Source: Mesonia aestuariivivens (GTDB taxonomy: Bacteria; Bacteroidota; Bacteroidia; Flavobacteriales; Flavobacteriaceae). Taken from it: a stretch of 64,000 bases of DNA. The notes beneath the pieces were generated by a model. The model did not search any database. It saw only the letters and a list, made by a program, of their open reading frames with translations, and had not been told where the DNA came from. Positions 45,199 to 52,575 of this stretch are shown piece by piece. Positions within the stretch are counted from its first letter, which is position 1. Every line of letters begins with the position of its first letter. The stretch is from positions 124,001 to 188,000 of the forward strand of contig NZ_JAHWDF010000001.1 in NCBI RefSeq assembly GCF_019311235.1, read 5' to 3'. Made by a program: the position numbers and the translations under genes.

Positions 45199-45831
45199 TT
45201 GTATACGATTACGATTAAAAATAATCATTTTCAACTTTCCTGTAGCGGAGTAGCCTTTTGGGAAGAGCAACAAACCTTGCTTATTGCAGATGTTCACTTG
45301 GGTAAGATTTCTCATTTTAGAAAACACGGGAGCGCTGTCCCTCATTTAGCGATTCAGAAAAACTTTGATCGTTTAAATGAATCGGTAGAACAATTTCAGC
45401 CTGAAAAAGTTATTTTTTTAGGCGATTTATTTCATAGTGTGTTAAATGCAGAATGGAATTTATTTGAGCACTGGCTACAACAACAAAAAGCCGAAGTTAT
45501 ATTAATTGCCGGTAATCACGATATTATTTCACCTATTCATTATGAGGATTTAGGGATGAAAATTCATCAAGAACTTCTCATTGATAAATTTCGTCTAACA
45601 CATCATCCAGAAGAGCAAGAAGGTAGTTTTAATATTTGCGGGCATATACATCCTGGTTATCATTTAGTAGGTTTAGCGAAACAACATTTAAAACTGAAAT
45701 GTTTTTTCCGTAGTGAAAATCAGTTAATTTTACCTGCTTTTGGCGAATTTACAGGCTGTTTTGTGATGAAACCGGAAAAACAAGATGAAGTGTATGTTTG
45801 TGCTAATGCTAAGGTAATTCAAGTAAATTAA
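45199..45831 (+). CDS. pdeM: Ligase-associated DNA-damage-response endonuclease PdeM
   Basis: A 210-residue calcineurin-like metallophosphoesterase with LLIADVHLGK (DxH), FLGDLFHS (GD), IAGNHD (GNHD) and CGHIHPGY (GHxH), the complete two-metal set. PdeM is the fourth member of the bacterial ligase/Lhr/exonuclease DNA-damage module. The start is TTG, placed directly after the stop codon of the PrcB-like gene, so expression probably depends on translational coupling with that gene. Confidence 0.9.
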   Translation: MYTITIKNNHFQLSCSGVAFWEEQQTLLIADVHLGKISHFRKHGSAVPHLAIQKNFDRLNESVEQFQPEKVIFLGDLFHSVLNAEWNLFEHWLQQQKAEVILIAGNHDIISPIHYEDLGMKIHQELLIDKFRLTHHPEEQEGSFNICGHIHPGYHLVGLAKQHLKLKCFFRSENQLILPAFGEFTGCFVMKPEKQDEVYVCANAKVIQVN

Positions 45832-45898
45832 ACTTTAACCTCTTCCTAATGTTGGTTTGTTTAGATGTTTAATAAATTCAAATAGACAATTAAATCGA

Positions 45899-45930
45899 AT
45901 CACACTGAACTCGTTTCAGATTCTCATCAA
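45899..45930 (+). repeat. CTGAACTnGnTTCAG element, plus copy
   Basis: Contains CTGAACTCGTTTCAG followed by TTCTCAT; a hairpin-prone intergenic sequence. A second copy lies inverted at 48924-48954. It occupies the 165-bp gap between pdeM and the TspO-like gene, which otherwise shows nothing. Confidence 0.6.
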
Positions 45931-45996
45931 AGCGAAATCAATAGGATCATTAAATTTTAGATTAACTTGAAGTGAAAAAATATTAATAAGAAAATT

Positions 45997-46788
45997 ATGA
46001 AACTGAAACTACTTGCCATCCTAAATTTTATTTCCGTAGTTATCACACTTTTTGTGAGTTATTATACTCAGGCCATAAAATTAAACGGAAACACAATGGG
46101 AAGCCTAAGCAGCGAATATTTTAATTTATTTACGCCTGCTGGTTATGCTTTTGTTATTTGGGGAATTATTTATTTAGGATTGCTTACGTTTTCTAGTTAT
46201 CAAATTTATCAGGCTTTTAATTCGAAGAACGATCTCAAATTTCTTCAACAAACTAAATACTGGTTTATTATCGCCAATCTTGCAAATGCTGCTTGGGTAA
46301 TTGTTTGGTTATATGAATACACGGGTTTATCAATTTTTTTGATGTTTTTAATTTTGTTTTCGCTTATTAAAATTATTTTGAATACCAATATGGAACGCTG
46401 GGATGCGCCCTTAAAAATAATTGCTTTTAGTTGGTGGCCAATTTGTTTGTATTCGGGTTGGATTGCGGTAGCGACCATTGCTAATATTTCGGCTTACTTG
46501 GCTAAAATAGGCTGGAGTGGCGGCATTTTTTCTGAAACACAATGGACGGTCATTATGATTATTGTCGCTACAGTTTTAAACATTGTTATGATTTACACTC
46601 GCAATATGCGTGAATTCGCAGCAGTGGGAATTTGGGCTTTAGTTGCAATTTATATGCGTCATAACGGTCAAGAAACCTTAATCGCTAATATAGCTTTAGG
46701 CGGATCAATTTTAATCGGAATCAATTGCGCATATCACGGTTTTATGAATCGAAAGCAAAGTCCGTTTTACAGGATGATGAATAAGTAA
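45997..46788 (+). CDS. TspO/MBR-like tryptophan-rich membrane protein
   Basis: A 263-residue integral membrane protein with about eight hydrophobic segments, many Trp residues and the opening NLFTPAGYAFVIWGIIYLGL, which resembles the first helices of TspO/MBR sensory proteins (usually about 160 residues with five helices). The extra C-terminal helices make it longer than a classic TspO. Porphyrin or sterol binding is known for TspO proteins but is not shown here. It stands alone between two repeat-bearing gaps. Confidence 0.55.
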   Translation: MKLKLLAILNFISVVITLFVSYYTQAIKLNGNTMGSLSSEYFNLFTPAGYAFVIWGIIYLGLLTFSSYQIYQAFNSKNDLKFLQQTKYWFIIANLANAAWVIVWLYEYTGLSIFLMFLILFSLIKIILNTNMERWDAPLKIIAFSWWPICLYSGWIAVATIANISAYLAKIGWSGGIFSETQWTVIMIIVATVLNIVMIYTRNMREFAAVGIWALVAIYMRHNGQETLIANIALGGSILIGINCAYHGFMNRKQSPFYRMMNK

Positions 46789-46793
46789 TTAGT

Positions 46794-46930
46794 ATTGAGA
46801 TTTTAGAAACTATAGAGTAGAATATAGAAAATAGACATTCGAAATTCAACTTTTTTAAAATTGATTCCTGAATATTTTGTCTAGTTTCTATATTCTAAAA
46901 GCGAAGCGGTCTAAATTCTCTATACTCAAT
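46794..46930. repeat. Large imperfect inverted repeat holding AGCGAAGCGGTCTAAA
   Basis: The left arm 46794-46836 (ATTGAG ... TAGAATATAGAAA ... TAGAC) is imperfectly complementary to the right arm 46879-46930, which has an extra insert with AGCGAAGCGGTCTAAA at 46900-46915. It fills most of the 223-bp gap after the TspO-like gene. Confidence 0.5.
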
Positions 46931-47011
46931 TCTACTTACTACGTAAACCTGATATATATCATATTTTAAATCGTATGAGCTATTCATCTTTGGAGATTAA
47001 AATTTATACAA

Positions 47012-48805
47012 ATGAAAAACTCATTGTCTCCGCACCAATTTCATATACCGGTAATGGGCATCGCATATACCATAGACACGCCTGCAAAGGTGGCACATTA
47101 CGGAATCAATTCATCTATTTCAATAATAGAAGATCATCTTATCGAAAAGATGCGTGCTTATTATTACAAGCTTAATCATCAAGAGTATACTCCCATCACA
47201 AAAGATACTGTGAATTTTCGAGCAAAGCGAATTACCGATTATCTGAATTTAATTGGAGCTGAAGTAAAAAAGAAAGTAGAAGAAGTGAAAACCGCTGCGT
47301 TTACGAGTACTTCAGAAATTACAAAATATTTTGATTTACTTCCTGAAGTTTCTGAATTGAAACAAAAATACCTTCATTTTCTAAACTTAGAAGAAAGTTC
47401 ATCAGCTAAAGAAACTTTAGAAGCTCAACTTAGAAATGAAGTTAAAGCTGGCGCTATTGAAGTTAATATTATGACGAAAGTAGATCGCGAGCAACTAGAT
47501 GAAAATAAAGAGCCTATAGAAAATGGCTCTGATGCTTTACAGGCATTAAAAGGCTATGCAGAAAGTAATTTAGAAAATTCAACCTTAGTTTTTTCTGCAG
47601 GAATGAATCCTAGATTATTCAATTATTTATCGTCTTTTGATAGCTTTCAACCAGACAATAACGGAAACTTTAAAAAGGCAATTGCTATTAAAGTAAGTGA
47701 TTACCGTTCGGCTTTAATCCAAGGAAAATACTTGGCGAAAAGAGGAATTTGGGTAAGTGAATTTAGAATTGAATCTGGGTTAAATTGTGGCGGCCACGCC
47801 TTTGCTACTGATGGATTTTTGTTAGGTCCAATTATGGAAGAATTCAAACAGAAAAAAGAAGAATTATCGGCAGAGTTAGCGTCATTGTATCGAAACTCTT
47901 TAGCTGAAGAAATTGAAATTACCGAGTTACCCGAAATAAAAATTACCGTTCAAGGTGGTATTGGTACTTTTGATGAAGATAATTTATTAAAAGGTTACTA
48001 CGAAGCAGATGCTACGGGCTGGGGATCGCCATTTTTATTGTGTCCCGAAGCGACCCAAGTAGATGAACAAACGTTAGGGAAGCTGCAAAAAGCTAAAGAA
48101 AAAGATATTGTACTAAGCCATAGCTCGCCGTTAGGGGTGCGTTTCAATTATTTAAAAGGCGCAAGTGGAGAAGAATTTAGAAGAAAAAATCTACTTAGAA
48201 ATAGACCAGGAAGTTCTTGCCCAGAGAAACTTTTGCAATCTAATACTGAGTTTACTACAGAACCTATTTGTACCGCTTCTCATAAATACCAAAAACTGAA
48301 AATGCAACAAATTCAGCATTCAGATTTACCAGAAGAAGCAAAAGCAAAAGAAATAGATTTATTGATTCAAAAAGAATGTTTGTGCACTGGTTTATGTAAT
48401 AGTGTAGCGAAAAATTACGATTTTCAATTTGTAAAGAAAATGGATTTTGTTACGGTTTGTCCTGGTCCTAATTTGGCTTATTTTAACGATAAATATTCAT
48501 TGAAAGAATTAATAGATCATATTTATGGACGAAAAAATGTATTGAGTGGTTATCGTCCGCATATGTTTATTAAAGAATTGCAATTGTATATTAATCACCT
48601 AAGAGAGTTGTTGGATAGTACAGATTTTTCTAATAAAAGAGAAGCTAAAAAGTTCGATAAGTTTAGCCAGAATTTGGAAGATGGAATCGCATATTACAAT
48701 CAATTATATTTTGAAGGTCTTATAAGTAACAAACAATTTTCAACTGATTTGTTAAGTTGCGAAAGTCAAATTCAGGAAATAACGAAACAGGTAAAAGCAG
48801 CATAG
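47012..48805 (+). CDS. Uncharacterised cysteine-rich protein, possible FMN/IMPDH-type barrel enzyme
   Basis: A 597-residue cytoplasmic protein that I do not recognise. Residues about 150-375 look like a TIM barrel: FSAGMNPRLF, AIKVSDYRSALIQGKYL, GLNCGGHAFATDG, then VQGGIGTFDEDN (315-322) and ADATGWGSPFLL (332-343), the latter two resembling the phosphate-binding end of FMN or IMPDH/nitronate-monooxygenase barrels. Eight cysteines are spread over 259-483 (C259, C344, C403, C420, C456, C458, C462, C483), including CLCTGLC and VCPGPN, which could bind a metal or Fe-S cluster. The N-terminus (HFGINSS-like AHYGINSSISIIED) and C-terminus are helical. It stands alone between repeat-bearing gaps. Enzymatic activity is inference only. 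Confidence 0.6.
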   Translation: MKNSLSPHQFHIPVMGIAYTIDTPAKVAHYGINSSISIIEDHLIEKMRAYYYKLNHQEYTPITKDTVNFRAKRITDYLNLIGAEVKKKVEEVKTAAFTSTSEITKYFDLLPEVSELKQKYLHFLNLEESSSAKETLEAQLRNEVKAGAIEVNIMTKVDREQLDENKEPIENGSDALQALKGYAESNLENSTLVFSAGMNPRLFNYLSSFDSFQPDNNGNFKKAIAIKVSDYRSALIQGKYLAKRGIWVSEFRIESGLNCGGHAFATDGFLLGPIMEEFKQKKEELSAELASLYRNSLAEEIEITELPEIKITVQGGIGTFDEDNLLKGYYEADATGWGSPFLLCPEATQVDEQTLGKLQKAKEKDIVLSHSSPLGVRFNYLKGASGEEFRRKNLLRNRPGSSCPEKLLQSNTEFTTEPICTASHKYQKLKMQQIQHSDLPEEAKAKEIDLLIQKECLCTGLCNSVAKNYDFQFVKKMDFVTVCPGPNLAYFNDKYSLKELIDHIYGRKNVLSGYRPHMFIKELQLYINHLRELLDSTDFSNKREAKKFDKFSQNLEDGIAYYNQLYFEGLISNKQFSTDLLSCESQIQEITKQVKAA

Positions 48806-48923
48806 TTAAGGTTTAAACTGCTAGCGCTGTTAGAAAATTGAAATTATACCGTTAGGCTATTAGAGAATAGAAGCTATAAACTAAAATGAATCTACAGAAT
48901 TTGATCCAAGACTTTCATTAGGA

Positions 48924-48954
48924 TTATGAGATTCTGAATCAAGTTCAGAATGAC
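48924..48954 (-). repeat. CTGAACTnGnTTCAG element, minus copy
   Basis: On the minus strand reads GTCATTCTGAACTTGATTCAG then AATCTCAT, matching the plus copy at 45899-45930 apart from a few bases. It lies in the 207-bp gap between the cysteine-rich gene and the oxidoreductase gene. Confidence 0.6.
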
Positions 48955-48988
48955 TAAATTTTAAAAAATCTAACTTCTCAAATCTAAT

Positions 48989-49004
48989 AGCGAAGCGGTC
49001 TAAA
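48989..49004 (+). repeat. AGCGAAGCGGTCTAAA element, second copy
   Basis: Identical 16-mer to the one at 46900-46915. A third copy (15 bases) lies inverted at 51274-51288. All three are intergenic. Confidence 0.65.
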
Positions 49005-49012
49005 ATATAAAT

Positions 49013-50371
49013 TTAAGTCATACCCTTAATATCGTTACTCCAAGTTGGGTAAGCGAAAATCATTGATTTAAGATCTTGGCAAGAAAGATCGCCACCCATT
49101 GCCATGACAAACATATTAATCATTTCTCCGGCATCGGGACCAACTAGATGAGCACCAAGAATTTTCTCTGTTTTTTTGTCTTTAATAACTTTAAAGGCGT
49201 AGTGTTGATTGGCAATTCGCTTAGAATTAAACCAGCTAGGTACAGATTTATACTTAATTACATAATCTAAACCTTGTTCATTTACTTGTTGTTCTGAAAG
49301 CCCTACGGAAGCTACATTCGGCAACGTAAAAACCACTGAAGGTTGTGGAGGATAATGAGCTTCGGTTTTATTATATTTTCCTAAGAGGTTAGTTGAAACG
49401 ACGCGAGATTCTTGCGAAGAGAGAGGCGTTAGCGGCAAACCTTCACTGTTAGAAACATCGCCACAGGCGTAAACATCTTTATTGGTTGAATTCTGTAAAT
49501 GTTCGTTTACTGTAATCCCTTTATTGGTGTAAGCAACATTTCCTTTTTCAAGATCTAACTCATCTATTGAAGGTACACGCCCAGCAGTATTAAATACCAA
49601 CTCTGCTTTTGCTGAAACTTTATCTCCGTTTTTCAGTTCAGCCGTTACTTCTGTATATTTTCTAAGTTTTTCTACTTTAGAGGCTTTGGCGTTGAAAATA
49701 AATTTAATACCAATAGCTTCGGAAGCTTCGGTAAGATGAGCCACCATATCTTCATCAAAATTAGATAATGGGCGTGGTTGAGTATCTATCATAGTTACTT
49801 CAACGCCAAGACGAGCAGCAATGTGTGCGAACTCCATCCCAATATAACCAGCACCAATAAAAATCATTGATGTTGGAAGTTTTTCTAAATCTAAAAAATC
49901 ATCACTAGTTAGTAATAATTCTTTCCCAGGAATAGGAAGAGGCATTGGTTTATTTCCAGTAGCAATGACGATCTTTTTTGCTTTTACCGTTTTCCCTTCT
50001 ACAGATAAAGTGTTTTTATCTAAAAATTTAGGAGATTGATGATACATTTTTATATCGAGTGCTGCCAAATCTTTTTCGGTCGCTGCAGGAATAGCCCCAG
50101 TAAATTTATACTTGAATTTCTGTAAATCTTCCCAGCTTACTTCAGGCATTTTAGAAATCCCTAAACCCATTAAATTTTGAGAACGTTCGATAATTTCTGT
50201 AATTCCTACCAAAACTTTTTTAGGGTCGCAACCCCGATTGGGGCAAGTGCCACCATATTCACGATTATCGGCAATGGCAACTTTCCAACCGGCTTCGGCA
50301 CAATCTTTAGCTACGCCTTTTCCGGCAGTTCCGGTCCCAATTACAAAAACATCAAATTCTTCTATTCCCAT
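49013..50371 (-). CDS. FAD/NAD(P)-dependent disulfide oxidoreductase (glutathione/mercuric reductase family)
   Basis: A 452-residue flavoprotein. The N-terminal FAD site is FVIGTGTAGKGVA, the redox disulfide is C43-x4-C48 in GGTCPNRGCDPKK, the NAD(P) site is FIGAGYIGMEFA, and DVYACGDVS holds the second FAD contact. The C-terminal dimerisation domain has VGLSEQQVNEQG and HLVGPDAGEMINMF, but the His-x4-Glu active-site pair of classic disulfide reductases is not evident near the end, where DIKGM is seen instead. The substrate cannot be assigned; lipoamide dehydrogenase is unlikely. It is separate from the downstream SDR gene by about 100 bp. Confidence 0.85.
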   Translation of the reverse strand: MGIEEFDVFVIGTGTAGKGVAKDCAEAGWKVAIADNREYGGTCPNRGCDPKKVLVGITEIIERSQNLMGLGISKMPEVSWEDLQKFKYKFTGAIPAATEKDLAALDIKMYHQSPKFLDKNTLSVEGKTVKAKKIVIATGNKPMPLPIPGKELLLTSDDFLDLEKLPTSMIFIGAGYIGMEFAHIAARLGVEVTMIDTQPRPLSNFDEDMVAHLTEASEAIGIKFIFNAKASKVEKLRKYTEVTAELKNGDKVSAKAELVFNTAGRVPSIDELDLEKGNVAYTNKGITVNEHLQNSTNKDVYACGDVSNSEGLPLTPLSSQESRVVSTNLLGKYNKTEAHYPPQPSVVFTLPNVASVGLSEQQVNEQGLDYVIKYKSVPSWFNSKRIANQHYAFKVIKDKKTEKILGAHLVGPDAGEMINMFVMAMGGDLSCQDLKSMIFAYPTWSNDIKGMT

Positions 50372-50401
50372 ATTATTTTAGATTTTAGGTAGCTTTGCTT
50401 T

Positions 50402-50417
50402 TAGCATCTAGATGCTA
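50402..50417. repeat. 16-bp perfect palindrome
   Basis: TAGCATCTAGATGCTA lies in the 96-bp gap between the 49013 oxidoreductase and the 50468 SDR gene, 30 bp upstream of the former. It could be an operator or part of a degenerate intergenic repeat, since flanking bases (TAGCTTTGCTTTTA) recall the AGCGAAGCGG element. Confidence 0.45.
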
Positions 50418-50467
50418 GACCTTTAACTCAGTCTATTCTCTAGGCTCTATTTTTTCAATTTTAACTA

Positions 50468-51247
50468 CTATATATACTTCACTACGCCACCTTCAACTCT
50501 CAGACTAGCGCCATTTGTTGCTGAAGATAACGGACTTGCAACATACGCTACCATATTTGCCACTTCTTGCGGATCTGCAAAACGTTGAATAATGGAACTA
50601 GGGCGTTCTGATTTAAAAAATTCTTCTTCTATTTCTTTTTTGTTATTCTCATTCCCATTAACCATTTCTTTCACACCTTCAGAAAATGTTGGTCCAGGTA
50701 ATACGCTGTTCACGGTCACATTTGTTCCTTTGGTTAGTTCGGCAATTCCTCGTGAAATTGATAATTGTGCGGTTTTAGTCATACCATAATGAATCATTTC
50801 CGTAGGGATATTTAAAGCACTTTCACTCGAAATAAAAATAATTCTTCCCCAATCATTTGAAATCATTTTCGGCAAAAAGGCTCTTGAAAGTCTAACTCCG
50901 CTCAAGACGTTAATTTCATAAAACGATTGCCATTCTTCATCTGGTATTTCAAAGAAATCTTTTGGGTTGAAAACTCCCACATTATTAATAAGAATATCTA
51001 CTTGCCCAATTTCTTTTATTAAAGAATCAATTTCATCTTTTTTAGAAAAATCGCAAGCTATCCCAGCTATTTTTGCGTTTTTAACTTCATTTTTAAGCTT
51101 TAAAATTGCTTCATCAATTCGTTTTTGAGACCTTCCGTTTATAATTACCTCGGCACCCTCTTGAGCTAAGGTTTTTGCTGTTGCAAAGCCAATACCTTTG
51201 GTTGAACCAGAAATAAATACTTTTTTATTTTTTAATTGATAATCCAT
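50468..51247 (-). CDS. Short-chain dehydrogenase/reductase
   Basis: A 259-residue classical SDR: cofactor loop GSTKGIGFATA, NNVG after beta-4, catalytic Ser in FISSESALN, and the YGMTK Tyr-x3-Lys pair. FSEGVKEMV-type substrate loop and the closing RVEGGVVKYI are usual. An Arg after the glycine motif (NGRSQKR) favours NADP. The substrate is unknown. It is followed by an AT-rich gap of 144 bp before the DoxX-like gene, which carries an inverted copy of the interspersed 15-mer. Confidence 0.9.
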   Translation of the reverse strand: MDYQLKNKKVFISGSTKGIGFATAKTLAQEGAEVIINGRSQKRIDEAILKLKNEVKNAKIAGIACDFSKKDEIDSLIKEIGQVDILINNVGVFNPKDFFEIPDEEWQSFYEINVLSGVRLSRAFLPKMISNDWGRIIFISSESALNIPTEMIHYGMTKTAQLSISRGIAELTKGTNVTVNSVLPGPTFSEGVKEMVNGNENNKKEIEEEFFKSERPSSIIQRFADPQEVANMVAYVASPLSSATNGASLRVEGGVVKYI

Positions 51248-51273
51248 TTTTTTATTTTATTAGATATAAGAAC

Positions 51274-51288
51274 TTAGACCGCTTCGCT
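51274..51288 (-). repeat. AGCGAAGCGGTCTAA element, third copy (inverted)
   Basis: On the minus strand this equals 15 bases of the element at 46900-46915 and 48989-49004. It lies upstream of the 50468 SDR gene. Confidence 0.65.
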
Positions 51289-51391
51289 TTTAAACTGAAG
51301 TTTATAGTTTATTTTCTAAATTCTTTATCTGTATTTTATATTCTCTTACGTCACTTCTCAAAACTACCATCTTGATAATCAATTGTATCTA

Positions 51392-51784
51392 CTAACTGCT
51401 CGTCTTTACTGTCCAAACTTCGTATTTTAAATTATTCAATAAAAGAAATACAAAAAGCGCATAAAGCATTTGAGTACTTACTGCACTCCAGTCTTCTTTA
51501 AAAGCACAACCTGCAATTAACATCATAATGAAAATTGCGGTTGCTGCTAATGTTTTTTTACTCGCTAACTTTAGAATGATAAAAGCTCCTAGAAAAATCT
51601 CTATAAAAGGGATCGCATACGCTATAGATCTCACTAAACTTAAAGGTAACATTGTGCTTTCAAAACCTTTTGTGAGTCCGCTTGTAAATGCATTTATTTT
51701 AGGAGTCCTCACCAAACCGTGTAAGAAAAAATTGATTCCTAACGTGATTCTGGCGAGTAAGAAAGCGAGTTGGTGGTTAGACAT
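51392..51784 (-). CDS. DoxX-like membrane protein
   Basis: A 130-residue protein with four hydrophobic segments. LLARITLGINFFLHGLVR at the start and IPFIEIFLGAFIILKL in the middle match the DoxX/DoxD-type four-helix family. Such proteins sit in the inner membrane and are often linked to redox functions. It starts 15 bp after the NAD(P)-binding gene upstream, so the two probably form an operon. Confidence 0.78.
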   Translation of the reverse strand: MSNHQLAFLLARITLGINFFLHGLVRTPKINAFTSGLTKGFESTMLPLSLVRSIAYAIPFIEIFLGAFIILKLASKKTLAATAIFIMMLIAGCAFKEDWSAVSTQMLYALFVFLLLNNLKYEVWTVKTSS

Positions 51785-51799
51785 TTTAGCAAAGATTAA

Positions 51800-52438
51800 T
51801 TATACTTCTTGCAGTGCAAGTTCTGTTGCTAAACTTCCTTTCAGAATTTCGAAAGTTTTATTTTGAAGTGTATTTGGAGAAAGACAGTCTACCATTACCT
51901 GTGCGACGTCTTTACGAGAAATTTCTCCGTATTCATTTAATTTCTCTTTAGCTTTAATTCTGTTGGTTTTTTCTCCATCTGTTAAAGCTCCAGGTCTTAC
52001 GATGCTGTAATCTAGAAAACTAGCTTTTAGGTGATTGTCTGCGGTTTGTTTAGCTTCTAGGTAATGTTGTAAATCCTCATTTTGAGAAGGATTGTCTGCG
52101 CCCATAGAGCTTAACATTACTAATTTTTTAACTCCCGCGGCTTTAGCTCTGTCAATAAGATTTATTGCTCCTTCTTGATCTACTGCGGTTGTTTTTTCTT
52201 TACCTGTATTACCACCACTTCCTGCAGCAAATATGACACGATCTTTGCCTTTTACAACTTCTGTGAGGTTTCCTTCTAAATCTCCTAATTCTACTTTTAC
52301 ATTTTGGTTTTCAAAGTAAGCTTTTTGTTCTTCGTTTCTAACCATAGCAACAGGTTCATAACTTGGATGATCTTGTAAAATATTTACAATTTCTCTTCCT
52401 GTTTTACCGTTAGCCCCGGCTATTAAAATAGTTTCCAT
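51800..52438 (-). CDS. NAD(P)-binding atypical SDR (NmrA/YwnB-like)
   Basis: A 212-residue Rossmann protein with the glycine motif AGANGKTGREIV at residue 7, EEQKAYFENQNVKVELGDL after beta-2, and KLVMLSSMGADNPSQ in the middle, typical of atypical SDRs (SDR_a5/NAD(P)H-binding). The Tyr-x3-Lys pair is not clear, so it may be a regulator or an isoflavone-reductase-like enzyme. It lies upstream of the DoxX-like gene on the same transcript. Confidence 0.87.
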   Translation of the reverse strand: METILIAGANGKTGREIVNILQDHPSYEPVAMVRNEEQKAYFENQNVKVELGDLEGNLTEVVKGKDRVIFAAGSGGNTGKEKTTAVDQEGAINLIDRAKAAGVKKLVMLSSMGADNPSQNEDLQHYLEAKQTADNHLKASFLDYSIVRPGALTDGEKTNRIKAKEKLNEYGEISRKDVAQVMVDCLSPNTLQNKTFEILKGSLATELALQEV

Positions 52439-52575
52439 AATTTTTTATTTCTAAGTTAAGAAGGAAACAGGAAAGGCTATCTCAAAGAAAGCTTAAATAA
52501 CAAAGGATTAACAGATTGCCTATATTTTCTATAACTTCAAATGTTAATGTGAAAATTAGTCAATCACTGCTTTTT

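Noticed and set aside
46975-47175. Small open frame overlapping the start of the cysteine-rich gene
   Set aside because: Out of frame with the long gene, no recognisable content; a shadow frame.
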